A stretch of DNA of 64,000 nt from Hyphomicrobiales bacterium (GCA_021775555.1 JAJFHP010000023.1:149217-213216), one strand, 5' to 3'; numbered from the stretch's first letter, positions 53,411 to 63,744 are shown. Made by a program: numbers and translations. The notes: a model not told the origin generated them from the sequence alone.

Positions 53411-54367
53411 ATGAGCATCGCGGCCGCACCAACAAGCTTTTATTACCCGCATCGCAATCTTCTTGGAATCGAAGGTCTGACGCCCGCGGAGATCAATGGA
53501 TTGCTTGATCTCGCCAACGACGCGGCCGAGCTGAACCGTCAGGTCTCCAAGAAACAGGATACGTTGCGCGGGTACACCCAGATCAATCTCTTCTTTGAGG
53601 CCTCCACACGTACACAAAGTTCTTTCGAGCTCGCAGGCAAGCGCCTTGGGGCCGATGTCATGAACATGTCGGTCGGGTCATCATCTATAAAAAAAGGCGA
53701 GACGGTCATTGACACCGCAATGACTCTCAATGCCATGCGGCCTGATATTCTTGTGGTTCGTCACTATGCGGCGGGCGCTGTGGAACTCCTGTCGCAGAAA
53801 GTCGGTTGCTCGGTCATCAATGCCGGTGACGGCTCTCATGAACATCCCACTCAAGCATTGCTTGATGCACTGACCATCCGTCGCAACAAGGGACGTATTG
53901 CCGGTTTGACCGTTGTTATTTGCGGTGACGTTCTGCATTCCCGGGTCGCACGTTCAAATATCATACTTCTGAATGCACTGGGCGCGCGGGTGCGCCTGGT
54001 TGCCCCTTCCACCCTGCTACCTCCGTTTGCGGAGCGCCTGGGGGCTGAAATATTCACCTCCATGGAAGATGGTCTGAAAGGTGCGGACATCATCATGATG
54101 CTTCGGCTGCAGCTTGAGCGTATGTCCGGCTCGTTCGTGCCAAGCGTGCGTGAATATTTTCACTTCTTCGGCCTGGACCACGAAAAACTCAAACTGGCCA
54201 AACCCGATGCACTTGTCATGCACCCTGGACCTATGAACCGGGGAGTTGAGATCGACTCGGCTGTTGCCGATGACAATCGCAGCGTTATTTCAGAGCAAGT
54301 TGAGATGGGGGTCGCCGTCAGAATGGCCGTGCTCCAGGCCTTGAGCCAGCATTTGTCAGATCAATGA
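53411..54367 (+). CDS. pyrB: Aspartate carbamoyltransferase catalytic subunit
   Basis: PyrB joins carbamoyl phosphate and aspartate in the first committed step of pyrimidine synthesis. About 318 residues from the ATG at 53411; an ATG 15 codons upstream (53366) is also in frame. The carbamoyl-phosphate loop [20 protein letters not shown] and SIKKGET are present, as are [18 protein letters not shown] and [12 protein letters not shown]. It overlaps the next gene by four bases, and that partner is an inactive dihydroorotase-like protein. Confidence 0.95.
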   Translation: MSIAAAPTSFYYPHRNLLGIEGLTPAEINGLLDLANDAAELNRQVSKKQDTLRGYTQINLFFEASTRTQSSFELAGKRLGADVMNMSVGSSSIKKGETVIDTAMTLNAMRPDILVVRHYAAGAVELLSQKVGCSVINAGDGSHEHPTQALLDALTIRRNKGRIAGLTVVICGDVLHSRVARSNIILLNALGARVRLVAPSTLLPPFAERLGAEIFTSMEDGLKGADIIMMLRLQLERMSGSFVPSVREYFHFFGLDHEKLKLAKPDALVMHPGPMNRGVEIDSAVADDNRSVISEQVEMGVAVRMAVLQALSQHLSDQ

Positions 54368-55719
54368 ATATGATGAACGAAAACACACTCAGATCAAATA
54401 CGGAGAAGAACGGCTCCAAACCGGGCAACAAGATCGCGCTGATTAATGCACGTCTGATCGATCCGGAGTCCGAGCGTGATGAGCTTGGCGGCCTCGTCAT
54501 CAAAAAAGGCAAAATCGCTGATCTTGGACCTCAATTGAAACTAAATGCCCCCGATGGCCATGAGGTGATCGATTGCGGTGGTAATATCTTGTCTCCCGGC
54601 CTCATTGACATGCTGGTGAATACGGGCGAGCCGGGATTTGAGCATCGTGAAACCCTTGCGACCTCGAGCCGGGCAGCGGCCGCTGGAGGCGTTACCACTA
54701 TCATCTGCACTCCTGAAACAGATCCTGTAATAGATGATATAGCGCTTGTGGATTTCGTTGAGCGCCGCGCGCGCGATACGGCCATTGTGCATGTCCACCC
54801 CATGGCCGCTGCGACCAGGGGCCTGAAGGGCGAGGAGATGACGGAGATCGGCCTGTTGAAAGATGCAGGCGCCGTTGCCTTCACCAACGGCACGTCAAGC
54901 ATTTCAAGCTCTCGCGTCATGCGCCGGATGCTCGCCTATGCCAAGGATTTCGACGCGCTGATGGTCCACAATACCGAAGATCCGGAACTGGCCAATACGG
55001 GCGTCATGAATGAGGGCGAAGTCTCAAGCCGCCTCGGCCTCCCCGGGATCACGGCTACGGCTGAAGTCATCATGCTGGCCAGGGACATAGAAATTGTGGC
55101 CCTCACCGGCGGGCGCTACCATGCGGCCCAACTCTCAACCTCTGCCGCTCTGGATGCTATTCGCGGTGCTAAGTCGCGTGGTCTTCCCGTGACCTGCGGT
55201 GTCTCAATCAACCATCTTACGCTGAATGAGAATGACATTGGTTCATACCGCACATTTTTCAAAATGCGCCCTCCCTTGCGTCCCGAAGAGGATCGCATGG
55301 CTATGGTCGAGGGTCTCGAATCGGGCGTTATCGATATCATTGTCTCGAGCCATAACCCGAAAGACGCCGATGTGAAACGGCGCCCCTTCGCCGAGGCAGA
55401 AGATGGCGCGATCGGACTGGAAACCCTGCTGCCGGCTGCTCTGCGCCTCTATCATGGTGGGCATATACAGCTGCCAACCTTGTTGCGAGCCATGACGAGC
55501 AACCCGGCCAAACTGCTCAATCTCCCTTGCGGGCGGTTGAAAAAGGGCGCGCCTGCGGATCTCATACTCATAGATTTGGACACACCCTGGGTGGTCAATC
55601 CTGAAAATTTACACTCCAAATCAAAAAACACACCCTTTGACGAAAGTCAGTTGCAGGGTCGCGTGATGCGCACATTGATTGATGGCAACACGGTTTATAA
55701 TCTCACAGATCAACTCTGA
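54364..55719 (+). CDS. Dihydroorotase-like protein without metal site (PyrC')
   Basis: 451 residues with the class I dihydroorotase fold. The metal motif that normally reads D-x-H-x-H after PGLID is here [15 protein letters not shown] (residues about 78-92), so both histidines are lost. The catalytic Asp loop (usually TDHAPH) reads SSHNPKD near 333-339. Other landmarks ([39 protein letters not shown]) are kept. In pseudomonads an analogous inactive PyrC' is needed to assemble aspartate carbamoyltransferase with PyrB; the ATGA overlap with pyrB supports the same role. A true dihydroorotase must lie elsewhere. Confidence 0.88.
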   Translation: MNMMNENTLRSNTEKNGSKPGNKIALINARLIDPESERDELGGLVIKKGKIADLGPQLKLNAPDGHEVIDCGGNILSPGLIDMLVNTGEPGFEHRETLATSSRAAAAGGVTTIICTPETDPVIDDIALVDFVERRARDTAIVHVHPMAAATRGLKGEEMTEIGLLKDAGAVAFTNGTSSISSSRVMRRMLAYAKDFDALMVHNTEDPELANTGVMNEGEVSSRLGLPGITATAEVIMLARDIEIVALTGGRYHAAQLSTSAALDAIRGAKSRGLPVTCGVSINHLTLNENDIGSYRTFFKMRPPLRPEEDRMAMVEGLESGVIDIIVSSHNPKDADVKRRPFAEAEDGAIGLETLLPAALRLYHGGHIQLPTLLRAMTSNPAKLLNLPCGRLKKGAPADLILIDLDTPWVVNPENLHSKSKNTPFDESQLQGRVMRTLIDGNTVYNLTDQL

Positions 55720-55774
55720 AACTTGCGTCTGACCTCCGGCCCCGCGCAAGATGCAGGTCAGGAGAGATCAGCCT

Positions 55775-56386
55775 ATGCCAGACCCGATCAATTGGGGCCT
55801 TGTGCTGCCATATTATCTTGCCGCACTCACTCTGGGCTATTTGCTGGGGTCAATTCCGTTCGGGCTACTGATCACGCGGGCCGCTGGTGCAGGTGATGTA
55901 CGCAGCATCGGGTCAGGAAATATCGGCGCGACGAATGTATTGCGAACAGGCCGCAAGAGCCTCGCTGCACTCACCCTTGCAGCTGATGTTCTCAAGGGAG
56001 CAGCCGCGGCCATGATCGGCCTGCAATGGGGCCCTGATACGGCCATTCTGGCAGGACTCGGAGCATTTATCGGGCATTTGGCGCCAATTTGGCTGAAATT
56101 TCACGGTGGCAAAGGGGTTGCCACCTATATCGGTATTCTTCTCGGACTTTTCTGGCCCGTGGCGCTGGCCTTCTGCGCAATCTGGGCACTGGTGGCAGCC
56201 CTCTCGCGCTACTCCTCACTGGCTGCATTGGTGGCTTCAGCGACAACACCACCCTTGCTCGCATATTTTGGCCAGTGGCAGACAATGGAACTGTTCGTGG
56301 TGATGACGGCTCTAGTTTATCTACGTCACCGGGAAAATATCGGACGTCTTATCCGTGGCAAGGAGTCAAAGATTGGCCGCACGTAA
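55775..56386 (+). CDS. plsY: Acyl-phosphate:glycerol-3-phosphate acyltransferase
   Basis: PlsY makes lysophosphatidic acid from acyl phosphate at the inner membrane. About 203 residues from the ATG at 55775, with GGAGA nine bases upstream. Conserved loops: [15 protein letters not shown] near 27-41, [20 protein letters not shown] near 50-69, and [18 protein letters not shown] near 108-125. Five membrane helices are apparent. dprA starts inside its last codons. Confidence 0.95.
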   Translation: MPDPINWGLVLPYYLAALTLGYLLGSIPFGLLITRAAGAGDVRSIGSGNIGATNVLRTGRKSLAALTLAADVLKGAAAAMIGLQWGPDTAILAGLGAFIGHLAPIWLKFHGGKGVATYIGILLGLFWPVALAFCAIWALVAALSRYSSLAALVASATTPPLLAYFGQWQTMELFVVMTALVYLRHRENIGRLIRGKESKIGRT

Positions 56387-57551
56387 GCACGAAGGCGACA
56401 TACGGCCACCTGGCCGAAAGCGTTTGCTGAGTGACGAGCAACGATTGAATTGGCTGATCCTTATCCGCTCCGAAAATGTGGGCCCCGCGACTTTCAGAGA
56501 TCTTATCAACCATTTTGGTGGTTCTGCAGCTGCTCTGGAAGCGCTTCCCCAACTCTCTCAAAGTGGTGGAAACCGCGGCAGGATCCGGATTTGCTCACAG
56601 CAAAATGCTGAGGATGAATTAAAAAAGGCAACACGGGCCGGGGCCTCGCTTGTGGCCCTTGGAGAACCTGATTATCCCGCCTGGCTCGCATTGGTCGATA
56701 TGCCTCCGCCGCTCGTTTATGTCAAAGGAGCCCTGGAATTGCTTCAGCAGCCTATGGTTGCAATTGTCGGCGCACGCAATGGTTCGGCAATCGGGCAAAA
56801 ATTTACTCGAATGCTCGCGGCCGATCTTGGTCGTGAGGGATTTGTTATCGCTTCGGGCCTTGCGAGAGGCATTGATACCGCAGCTCATATATCGTCCCTT
56901 GAGCGGGGGACTGTTGCCGTTATGGCTGGAGGAATCAATTCTGTATACCCGCCGGAAAATGCACAATTACAGGAGGATATCGGCAAGAAGGGCGTGCTGC
57001 TCAGCGAAATGCCATTTGGGTACAAACCCCGGGGCAAGGATTTTCCGCGAAGAAACCGTCTGATCTCCGGTGTATCGCTCGGAGTGATTGTGATTGAAGC
57101 GGCATTTCGATCCGGATCTCTGATAACGGCACGGCTGGCAGGAGAACAGGGGCGCGAGGTCTTCGCTGTGCCTGGTAATCCACTTGACCCGCGAGCCGCC
57201 GGCACTAATAAATTGCTGCGAGATGGCGCGGGTCTTGTCACTTCGGCGGAAGATGTGATTTCCGTACTGGCGCCAATTCTGGGGCGTGGTCACGATCCCC
57301 GGGATGATAAAACGGGCGGCAATTTTGAAACGGCGCCTGATTCCCCGATAATACTTGATGTGGATCAATCAGAGCGCGAGTGCGTTATCGACGCACTTGG
57401 CGTAACGCCTGTTGATATCGATGAAATAATCAGGGCAACAAGGCTGCCGGCGCGGCAGGTGCAGATTATTTTACTGGAGCTTGATCTGGCTGGCCGGCTG
57501 GAGCGCCATGGGAGCCAGCTGGTCTCCCTGATAAACCAGCGCGAGAATTAA
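56373..57551 (+). CDS. dprA: DNA-processing protein DprA
   Basis: DprA binds incoming single-stranded DNA and loads RecA during transformation. I choose the TTG at 56373 because AAGGAG lies seven bases upstream; a GTG at 56355 is the alternative. Both overlap the end of plsY. An N-terminal helical region ([25 protein letters not shown], split: [25 protein letters not shown]) is followed by the Rossmann-like core [61 protein letters not shown] and [21 protein letters not shown] winged-helix end completes it. Length is normal. Confidence 0.94.
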   Translation: MAARKHEGDIRPPGRKRLLSDEQRLNWLILIRSENVGPATFRDLINHFGGSAAALEALPQLSQSGGNRGRIRICSQQNAEDELKKATRAGASLVALGEPDYPAWLALVDMPPPLVYVKGALELLQQPMVAIVGARNGSAIGQKFTRMLAADLGREGFVIASGLARGIDTAAHISSLERGTVAVMAGGINSVYPPENAQLQEDIGKKGVLLSEMPFGYKPRGKDFPRRNRLISGVSLGVIVIEAAFRSGSLITARLAGEQGREVFAVPGNPLDPRAAGTNKLLRDGAGLVTSAEDVISVLAPILGRGHDPRDDKTGGNFETAPDSPIILDVDQSERECVIDALGVTPVDIDEIIRATRLPARQVQIILLELDLAGRLERHGSQLVSLINQREN

Positions 57552-57577
57552 ACAGCCTGCTGAAAAAGACTGCCCGA

Positions 57578-57865
57578 TCAAAGGCGGCCACGTTTCTGAA
57601 TGCCACTTTCCTCAATAACAAGGTCGAGCAGATAGGACAGAAAGGACAATTTGGCAGATTCTGCAATGCCCTTCAATTCATATGCCATTTCGTGAACATA
57701 ACTTGCTGCATCACAGGGTGAAACAGGTGATCTTCCCTTGGCCTCGATCATCTCAATTTCACGATGGTTCTCGATTGTCTGCGAGGGAACAGAGTTTCGC
57801 TCCTTCGCGGCCCCCTCGCTATTTTCGACCTCAGCCATGCGTTTGTTTTTCTGAGGTTTACCCAT
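57578..57865 (-). CDS. Small soluble protein of unknown function
   Basis: 95 residues, opposite in direction to its neighbours dprA and topA. The first half is charged and probably disordered (KPQKNKRMAEVENSEGAAKE). The second half (about 49-95) looks like a folded helical module with DAASYVHEMAYELKGIAE and AKLSFLSYLLDLVIEE. No family recognised and no signal or membrane segment. It reads as protein-like from its amphipathic helices and position, convergent with dprA with a 26-base gap. Confidence 0.55.
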   Translation of the reverse strand: MGKPQKNKRMAEVENSEGAAKERNSVPSQTIENHREIEMIEAKGRSPVSPCDAASYVHEMAYELKGIAESAKLSFLSYLLDLVIEESGIQKRGRL

Positions 57866-58116
57866 CTGGTCTCCACCTTCCGGAATGCTCTGCCGCCGCT
57901 AGAATAGATTCTATGTTACAAGATTTTATTACACGCAATAGTTGCATACTGCAACCAGTTTCTAGTGCGTAGGTAAAACTGTTCCAAAGGGATCAATTGA
58001 CAGCGATGTTCCTATTCACCATGTTCATGCGCTCCGCATGGTGAGATTGCTTTTTTTGCGTGATGGCAATACCAGTGGGCCCAATTCTCTTTTAAAAATT
58101 TCCGGAAACCTGAGAA
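57866..58116. other. Leader region between the small protein and topA
   Basis: This 251-base gap holds several symmetrical elements. GTTGCA-TAC-TGCAAC (57941-57955) is a perfect hairpin. AGAATAGATTCT near 57901 is a shorter inverted repeat. TTGACA at 57997-58002 is a good -35, with only a poor -10 (CATGTT) 17 bases on. A terminator-like structure at 58017-58057 follows. It may contain the topA promoter and attenuator, or a short plus-strand RNA ending at that terminator. Confidence 0.45.
58017..58057 (+). terminator. Terminator-like hairpin upstream of topA
   Basis: CACCATG (58017-58023) pairs with CATGGTG (58037-58043). An alternative inner stem, ATGCG-CTC-CGCAT, lies at 58027-58039. Seven T residues follow at 58051-58057, after seven intervening bases. 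No plus-strand gene ends nearby (dprA stops at 57551), so it is either an attenuator of topA or the end of an unannotated small RNA. Confidence 0.5.
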
Positions 58117-60723
58117 ATGAACGTAGTCATTGTCGAGTCGCCGGCGAAGGCGAAGACCATCAACAAGTATCTGGGCTCGGATTACACCGTGCTCGCATCT
58201 TATGGTCACGTCCGCGATCTCCCATCCAAAGACGGGTCCGTTAATCCGGATAACGATTTCGAAATGCTGTGGGAGGTTGATGCAAAATCCTCCAAGCGTC
58301 TGAATGATATTGTCCGCGCGGTTAAAGGTGCAGACAAGCTCATCCTGGCAACAGACCCCGACCGTGAGGGCGAGGCCATTTCCTGGCACGTGCTGCAAGT
58401 GCTGCAGCAAAAGAATGCCCTCAAGGACGTTGATGTGGAGCGTGTTGTCTTCAATGCGGTGACCAAGCAGGCGATCATCGAGGCCATGTCGCATCCGCGC
58501 GACATAGATGCACCCTTGGTCAATGCCTATCTTGCACGCCGCGCGCTGGACTACCTTGTGGGCTTCACACTCTCTCCTGTGTTGTGGCGTAAACTTCCCG
58601 GATCGCGGTCAGCCGGGCGGGTGCAATCGGTTTCGCTTCGTCTCGTATGTGATCGCGAAGCGGAAATCGAGCTTTTCAAATCCCAGGAATACTGGTCCAT
58701 CATTGCAACGCTGGCCACACAGAGTGGGGAGGTTTTCCCAGCCCGCCTAGTCTCGGTCACTGGCAAAAAGCTGGACCGGTACGGTATTCCAGATGAGGCC
58801 ACAGCCACCAGATACAAATCAGGGATCGACTCAGGCGTCTACGAAATCAACTCTGTTGAAGCCAAGGCCCAGAAGCGCAATCCCGCCCCGCCTTTCACCA
58901 CATCGACATTACAGCAGGAAGCCTCACGCAAACTTGGTTTCAGCTCCCGCCAGACCATGCAGGTCGCGCAAAGGCTCTATGAAGGCGTGGATATAGGTGG
59001 AACGACACAAGGCCTCATCACCTATATGCGTACAGATGGTGTGCAAATGGCGCCAGAAGCCATTACCGCCTGCCGCGATATGATTAGCGGATCATTTGGT
59101 GCGCGCTACCTCCCCGAAAGCCCCCGGCAATACAAAGCAAAAGCCAAGAACGCCCAGGAAGCACATGAAGCCATACGACCGGTTGAATTTACGAGGGACC
59201 CAGACAGCGTTACGGCCCATCTCGATTCCGACCAGGCCAAGCTCTACAAGCTGATCTGGCGCCGTGCCACGGCCAGCCAGATGGCCAGCGCCGAGCTTGA
59301 GCGAACAGTTGTCGACATCAACGTTCAGGGCAATGACGGCGCCACCTATAGCTTGCGCGCCAACGGGTCCGTGGTGAAATTTGATGGTTTTCTCAAGCTC
59401 TATGAAGAAGGTCAGGATGACACTGGCGATCGTGACAGTGACCGGCGCCTTCCCGCCATGGCCGCAGGAGAGACTCCGAACAAGCAGAATGTGGAGGCCA
59501 AGCAGCACTTTACCGAGCCGCCTCCCCGTTACACCGAAGCAACCCTCATCAAGAAGATGGAAGAGCTGGGCATTGGCCGACCCTCGACCTACACCTCTAC
59601 CCTGAGTGTGCTGCGTGACCGCGAATATGTCCGGCTCGACCAAAAACGGCTGTTCCCAGAAGACAAGGGTCGTCTGGTCATTGCCTTCCTCGAGAGCTTC
59701 TTCAAACGCTATGTGGAGTTCGATTTCACTGCAGCTCTGGAGGAAAAGCTCGACCGCATATCCGCTGGCGAACTCGAATGGAAGGACGTACTGCGCGATT
59801 TCTGGCGTGATTTCTTCGCGGCCGTTGACGAGATCAAAGATTTGCGCATTACCGAGGTTCTGGATGCACTCAATGATATGCTCGGGCCACATGTTTTCCC
59901 TCAAGGGGATGACCCCGATGCGGATCCGCGAAAATGCACATCGTGTAATGATGGACGCCTGAGCCTCAAAGTCGGCAAGTTTGGTGCGTTCATCGGCTGC
60001 TCCAACTATCCCGATTGCCGCTATACCCGCCAATTGGCCGAAACCAGTAAAGACGGTTCACAGCAACTGCAGTCAGAATCACAATTGTTGGGCCAAGATC
60101 CGGAAACCGGACTCGATGTCACTCTGCGCTCAGGGCGTTTTGGCCCTTATGTACAACTCGGCGAAACTGTCGATGGTGAAAAACCCAAACGTGCATCCAT
60201 ACCGAAAACTTTTGAGCTGGACACGGTAGATCTGGAGAAGGCCTTGGCCTTGCTTTCATTGCCACGCATCGTGGGAAATCATCCCGAAACAGATAAACCG
60301 ATCATGGCCGGGATTGGCCGTTATGGCCCCTTCGTACAACATGACGGCATTTATGCGAATCTCGACACGCCGGAAGAGGTTTTTGAGGTTGGGATAAACC
60401 GCGCCGTTACTGTTTTGGCAGAGAAGAAGACCAAGGGCGGCAGACGTCAGGCCACTATATTGAAGGATTTGGGAGAACACCCGGAACATGGAGGCCCGGT
60501 ACAGGTCCTGGATGGCAAATACGGCCCTTATGTCAAACACGCCAAGATCAATGCGACATTGCCAAAATCCATAACGCCGGAAGAAATGACAGTTGATCAG
60601 GCGGTGGAATTGATTGCCGCAAAAGCTGCAAAAGGTAAAAAGCCTGCCAAGGCAAAAGCCAAGGGCGGCGCCAAAAAACGCAAGGGCACCAAGTCATCTG
60701 CCTCCAAAGAGGCCGCGTCGTAA
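58117..60723 (+). CDS. topA: DNA topoisomerase I
   Basis: TopA relaxes negative supercoils. The 868-residue protein has the Toprim domain (VIVESPAKAKTINKYLG at 4-20, DPDREGEA at 80-87), the catalytic Tyr303 in ITYMRTDGVQM, and a DNA-gate region with QEAHEAIRPVEF and GIGRPSTYTSTLSVL. One four-Cys zinc ribbon (CTSCNDGRLS ... IGCSNYPDC) lies near 610-635. It then has topoisomerase C-terminal repeats (GRYGPFVQHDG, GKYGPYVKHAK) and a Lys/Ala-rich tail (about 830-868). A GGAAACCTGAGAA ribosome region precedes the ATG. Confidence 0.96.
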   Translation: MNVVIVESPAKAKTINKYLGSDYTVLASYGHVRDLPSKDGSVNPDNDFEMLWEVDAKSSKRLNDIVRAVKGADKLILATDPDREGEAISWHVLQVLQQKNALKDVDVERVVFNAVTKQAIIEAMSHPRDIDAPLVNAYLARRALDYLVGFTLSPVLWRKLPGSRSAGRVQSVSLRLVCDREAEIELFKSQEYWSIIATLATQSGEVFPARLVSVTGKKLDRYGIPDEATATRYKSGIDSGVYEINSVEAKAQKRNPAPPFTTSTLQQEASRKLGFSSRQTMQVAQRLYEGVDIGGTTQGLITYMRTDGVQMAPEAITACRDMISGSFGARYLPESPRQYKAKAKNAQEAHEAIRPVEFTRDPDSVTAHLDSDQAKLYKLIWRRATASQMASAELERTVVDINVQGNDGATYSLRANGSVVKFDGFLKLYEEGQDDTGDRDSDRRLPAMAAGETPNKQNVEAKQHFTEPPPRYTEATLIKKMEELGIGRPSTYTSTLSVLRDREYVRLDQKRLFPEDKGRLVIAFLESFFKRYVEFDFTAALEEKLDRISAGELEWKDVLRDFWRDFFAAVDEIKDLRITEVLDALNDMLGPHVFPQGDDPDADPRKCTSCNDGRLSLKVGKFGAFIGCSNYPDCRYTRQLAETSKDGSQQLQSESQLLGQDPETGLDVTLRSGRFGPYVQLGETVDGEKPKRASIPKTFELDTVDLEKALALLSLPRIVGNHPETDKPIMAGIGRYGPFVQHDGIYANLDTPEEVFEVGINRAVTVLAEKKTKGGRRQATILKDLGEHPEHGGPVQVLDGKYGPYVKHAKINATLPKSITPEEMTVDQAVELIAAKAAKGKKPAKAKAKGGAKKRKGTKSSASKEAAS

Positions 60724-60741
60724 GGCGCTGGCTGATCCTGC

Positions 60742-63036
60742 GTGCCCAAGAAGAAAAAACCCGCAAAGCCTGGAGCAAAGCGCACGCGTCGCTCCTCACC
60801 CGGCCTGCCCAGCAAGCAGGACATATTGAAGTTCATTCAGGATTCACCTTCATTTGCTGGAAAACGCGAAATTGCCCGTGCATTCCAGATCAAGGGTTCT
60901 GACAGGGTTGGACTGAAACTTCTGCTCAGGGAAATGGCGGATGAAGGCCTCATTAAAGGCCGCCGCAAACGCCTCACAAAAGCCGGCGAACTCCCTTCTG
61001 TCACCGTCATTGAGATCACGGGCCGCGATGAAGACGGGGAACTTATCGGGGGACCCGCAAAATGGGATGAAGATGAGGGTGCCCCGCCCAGCGTCATCCT
61101 GCTCTCACGTCGCGATGATCGTGGCCAGGCGCCAGGCGTTGGAGACAGAATTCTGGCACGGCTAACCAAACTCGAGGACGATGATGGAGCGGCCTATGAA
61201 GCCAGGCTGATCAAGAAATTGCCGCGCGATGCCATACGCTTGCTTGGGATATTCAGGACCGTTCCGGATGGAGGCGGTGTGATCGACCCTATTGACCGCA
61301 AACAGTTGCGCGAATGGAGTGTATCGCGTCATGACGCCAATGGGGCAAAAGATGGTGACCTCGTCCGGTATGAGATTGAGAAAAGCAGCCATTTAGGCCG
61401 GGCGAAAGCGCGCGTAGTGGAACTTTTTGGAAATCCTGAATCAGAAGGCGCCATCAGCATGATCGCGCTGCATACACTCGGGCTCCCGGATGAGTTTCCC
61501 GAGGCCGTTTTGCTTGAAGCCGAGAACCTCACCTCCCCCTCACCTGATACTTTTCAGGATTTGAGGGATGTTCCGTTTGTCACGATCGATCCACCAGATG
61601 CAAAAGACCATGATGATGCGGTTTGGGCTGCGCCGGACGAGGACAAGAATAATTCCGGAGGGTGGATTGTGCGCGTGGCTATCGCCGACGTCTCTTGCTT
61701 TGTCCATCCTGGATCCCAGATGGACAAGGAAGCTCGAAAACGCGGCAATTCCATCTATTTTCCGGATCGTGTTGTGCCCATGCTGCCTGAGCGCATATCA
61801 AACATTTTATGTTCGCTTCGCGAGGGCGAAGATAAGGCCTGTCTGTGCGTCAGGATGGTGTTCAATGCCATGGGTGTAAAAACTGGGCATGAGTTCACGC
61901 GTGGGCTTATGCGCTCCAGGGCGCGACTGAGCTATACTCAGGCTCAGGGCGCCATTGAGGGCCAGACAGACAAGGTAACGGCGCCCATCCTGGATACGAT
62001 CCTGAAACCCCTGTGGCAGGTCTATGGCACACTGGCTGTTGCCCGCGATACACGCGCGCCGCTCGATCTGGATCTGCCGGAGCGAAAAATCAAACTCGAT
62101 CATAAAGGCCAGGTTGACACCATCACCATACCGCCTCGCCTGGATGCCCACCGTCTGATCGAGGAATTTATGATACAGGCCAATGTGGCCGCTGCGGAAA
62201 GTCTGGAAGCAACAAAGTCTACCCTTATTTATCGTGTGCATGACGCTCCCTCGAAAGAGAAACTTGAGGCACTGCGCGAGTTTCTCGTCACACTTTCAAT
62301 CGACCTTCCCAAAAGCGGGCGTCTCAAGCCGGAACAGTTCAATCTGATATTGGCCAAGGCCCGAAAAACAGAAATGGTGGAATTGGTGAGTGAAGTGGTT
62401 TTGCGTTCCCAGGCGCGGGCAGAATACAGTGCCGCCAATTTCGGGCATTTTGGTCTCAATCTGCGCCGCTACGCTCATTTCACGTCACCCATACGCCGCT
62501 ATGCCGACCTCGTCGTGCACCGCGCCCTCGTTCGCGCACTTGACTTGGGGGCTGGCGGCTTGACCGACCGGGAAATCACATCGATTGATGAAACCGCACA
62601 ATCCATTTCCGAATGCGAACGCCGTGCGGTCGCTGCTGAAAGGCAGACCGTGGACCGCCTGATTGCCGGTTATCTCGCGGACCGTATCGGCGCAAAGTTC
62701 ACAGCCCGCGTCTCCGGTGTCGTAAGAACCGGTCTGTTTGTCCGTTTGGCCGAAACCGGTGCAGATGGTTTTGTGCCCGCATCATCCATAGGGGGAGATT
62801 TCTACCGCCATGACGAACGACGCCATTCCTTGATTGGCGATCGGACAGGCATAACCTTCAAGCTGGGCGATATTGTCGAGGTGCGGTTGATTGAAGCAGT
62901 ACCGAGCGCTGGCGCTCTCAGGTTTGAAATGCTGAGCGAAGGCGCGTATATGGCGTCCAAGCACAAGGATGCAAAACATTCATCTCCACGCAAACGAAAA
63001 GGACGCAACCGTGCCTCCAGGAGAAGACAGCGATAA
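60742..63036 (+). CDS. rnr: Ribonuclease R
   Basis: RNase R is a 3'-to-5' exonuclease that digests structured RNA. The 764-residue protein begins at a GTG with a basic tail and a winged helix (REIARAFQIKGSDRVGLKLL). Cold-shock-like domains follow, then the RNB catalytic domain with DPPDAKDHDDAVWA (metal-binding Asp residues), and YAHFTSPIRRYADLVVHRAL. A C-terminal S1 domain (FTARVSGVVRTGLFVRLAETG) and a basic end complete it. It lies 18 bases after topA. Confidence 0.95.
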   Translation: MPKKKKPAKPGAKRTRRSSPGLPSKQDILKFIQDSPSFAGKREIARAFQIKGSDRVGLKLLLREMADEGLIKGRRKRLTKAGELPSVTVIEITGRDEDGELIGGPAKWDEDEGAPPSVILLSRRDDRGQAPGVGDRILARLTKLEDDDGAAYEARLIKKLPRDAIRLLGIFRTVPDGGGVIDPIDRKQLREWSVSRHDANGAKDGDLVRYEIEKSSHLGRAKARVVELFGNPESEGAISMIALHTLGLPDEFPEAVLLEAENLTSPSPDTFQDLRDVPFVTIDPPDAKDHDDAVWAAPDEDKNNSGGWIVRVAIADVSCFVHPGSQMDKEARKRGNSIYFPDRVVPMLPERISNILCSLREGEDKACLCVRMVFNAMGVKTGHEFTRGLMRSRARLSYTQAQGAIEGQTDKVTAPILDTILKPLWQVYGTLAVARDTRAPLDLDLPERKIKLDHKGQVDTITIPPRLDAHRLIEEFMIQANVAAAESLEATKSTLIYRVHDAPSKEKLEALREFLVTLSIDLPKSGRLKPEQFNLILAKARKTEMVELVSEVVLRSQARAEYSAANFGHFGLNLRRYAHFTSPIRRYADLVVHRALVRALDLGAGGLTDREITSIDETAQSISECERRAVAAERQTVDRLIAGYLADRIGAKFTARVSGVVRTGLFVRLAETGADGFVPASSIGGDFYRHDERRHSLIGDRTGITFKLGDIVEVRLIEAVPSAGALRFEMLSEGAYMASKHKDAKHSSPRKRKGRNRASRRRQR

Positions 63037-63070
63037 GCAGTTTTGCACACCCGGAATAATAGGATGACCC

Positions 63071-63487
63071 GTGATGCCTGTTGTGATTTCTGAAAATGCT
63101 CCGCGGAACCTGCTTCAGGCAATTGGCCGCGGATTTCTGATGAAATGTCCCAATTGCGGCATCGGAGCATTGTTCACAAGCTATCTGAAAGTGGCCCCGG
63201 CCTGTTCCAGCTGTGGTGAGGAACTGCATCATCACCGCGCCGATGATGCCCCGCCCTATTTCACCATCCTAGTGGTGGGGCATGTTATCGTTCCCCTGGT
63301 GCTGGCCGTTGAAATGACATTCCATCCGGACTTGTGGGTTCATGCCGCGCTCTGGCTACCAACGACCATCATCGTGGCAATGAGTGCACTGCCACTCATC
63401 AAGGGCGCGTTGGTGGGGCATCAATGGGCGCTCTATATGCACGGCTTTAACCCCCGCGATCGTGAAGCTGAGCCTTCAAATTCTTAA
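63071..63487 (+). CDS. DUF983 membrane protein with zinc ribbon
   Basis: 138 residues. Two CxxC pairs (KCPNCGIGALF near 24-34 and ACSSCGEEL near 43-51) form a probable zinc ribbon. Two membrane helices follow (YFTILVVGHVIVPLVLAVEM and AALWLPTTIIVAMSALPLIKGALV, the latter split here as AALWLPTTIIVA, MSALPLIKGALV). DUF983 has no assigned role and is often next to rnr and rpmG in Rhizobiales. It starts at the ATG at 63071 or the next one at 63074. Confidence 0.88.
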   Translation: MMPVVISENAPRNLLQAIGRGFLMKCPNCGIGALFTSYLKVAPACSSCGEELHHHRADDAPPYFTILVVGHVIVPLVLAVEMTFHPDLWVHAALWLPTTIIVAMSALPLIKGALVGHQWALYMHGFNPRDREAEPSNS

Positions 63488-63508
63488 GACAATGACTTCA
63501 TGCTGTGC

Positions 63509-63536
63509 TTGACTTCCCGCTTGAGGGAAGTAGGTT
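63509..63536 (+). promoter_or_regulatory. Candidate rpmG promoter
   Basis: TTGACT (63509-63514) is followed after 16 bases by TAGGTT (63531-63536), about 40 bases ahead of the rpmG ATG. The spacer contains CTTCCC/GGGAAG, a short inverted repeat. The -35 is good, the -10 mediocre. Confidence 0.4.
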
Positions 63537-63576
63537 GCACGCCACGACAGCGAACAGCTCAATCAAGGACGTAAAG

Positions 63577-63744
63577 ATGGCCAAGGCCCCCACCCTGAAA
63601 ATCAAGCTCGAGAGCACCGCGGGCACCGGCTTCTATTATGTGACGAAAAAAAATGCACGCACATTGACCGAAAAGCTCACCATGAAAAAATACGATCCGG
63701 TCGTGCGCAAGCATGTCGAGTTCAAGGAAACCAAGATCAAATAG
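63577..63744 (+). CDS. rpmG: 50S ribosomal protein L33
   Basis: 55 residues from the ATG at 63577: [18 protein letters not shown] then [16 protein letters not shown] and [19 protein letters not shown]. This is the Cys-free form of L33, which does not bind zinc. The frame is open 24 codons upstream, but the family start and length fix the ATG given. It ends the topA-rnr-DUF983-rpmG series. Confidence 0.97.
   Translation: MAKAPTLKIKLESTAGTGFYYVTKKNARTLTEKLTMKKYDPVVRKHVEFKETKIK

Noticed and set aside
59092..60033. A 313-codon open frame on the minus strand inside topA
   Set aside because: It is entirely antisense to well-conserved TopA motifs, including the zinc ribbon and gate region, and shows no recognisable domain.
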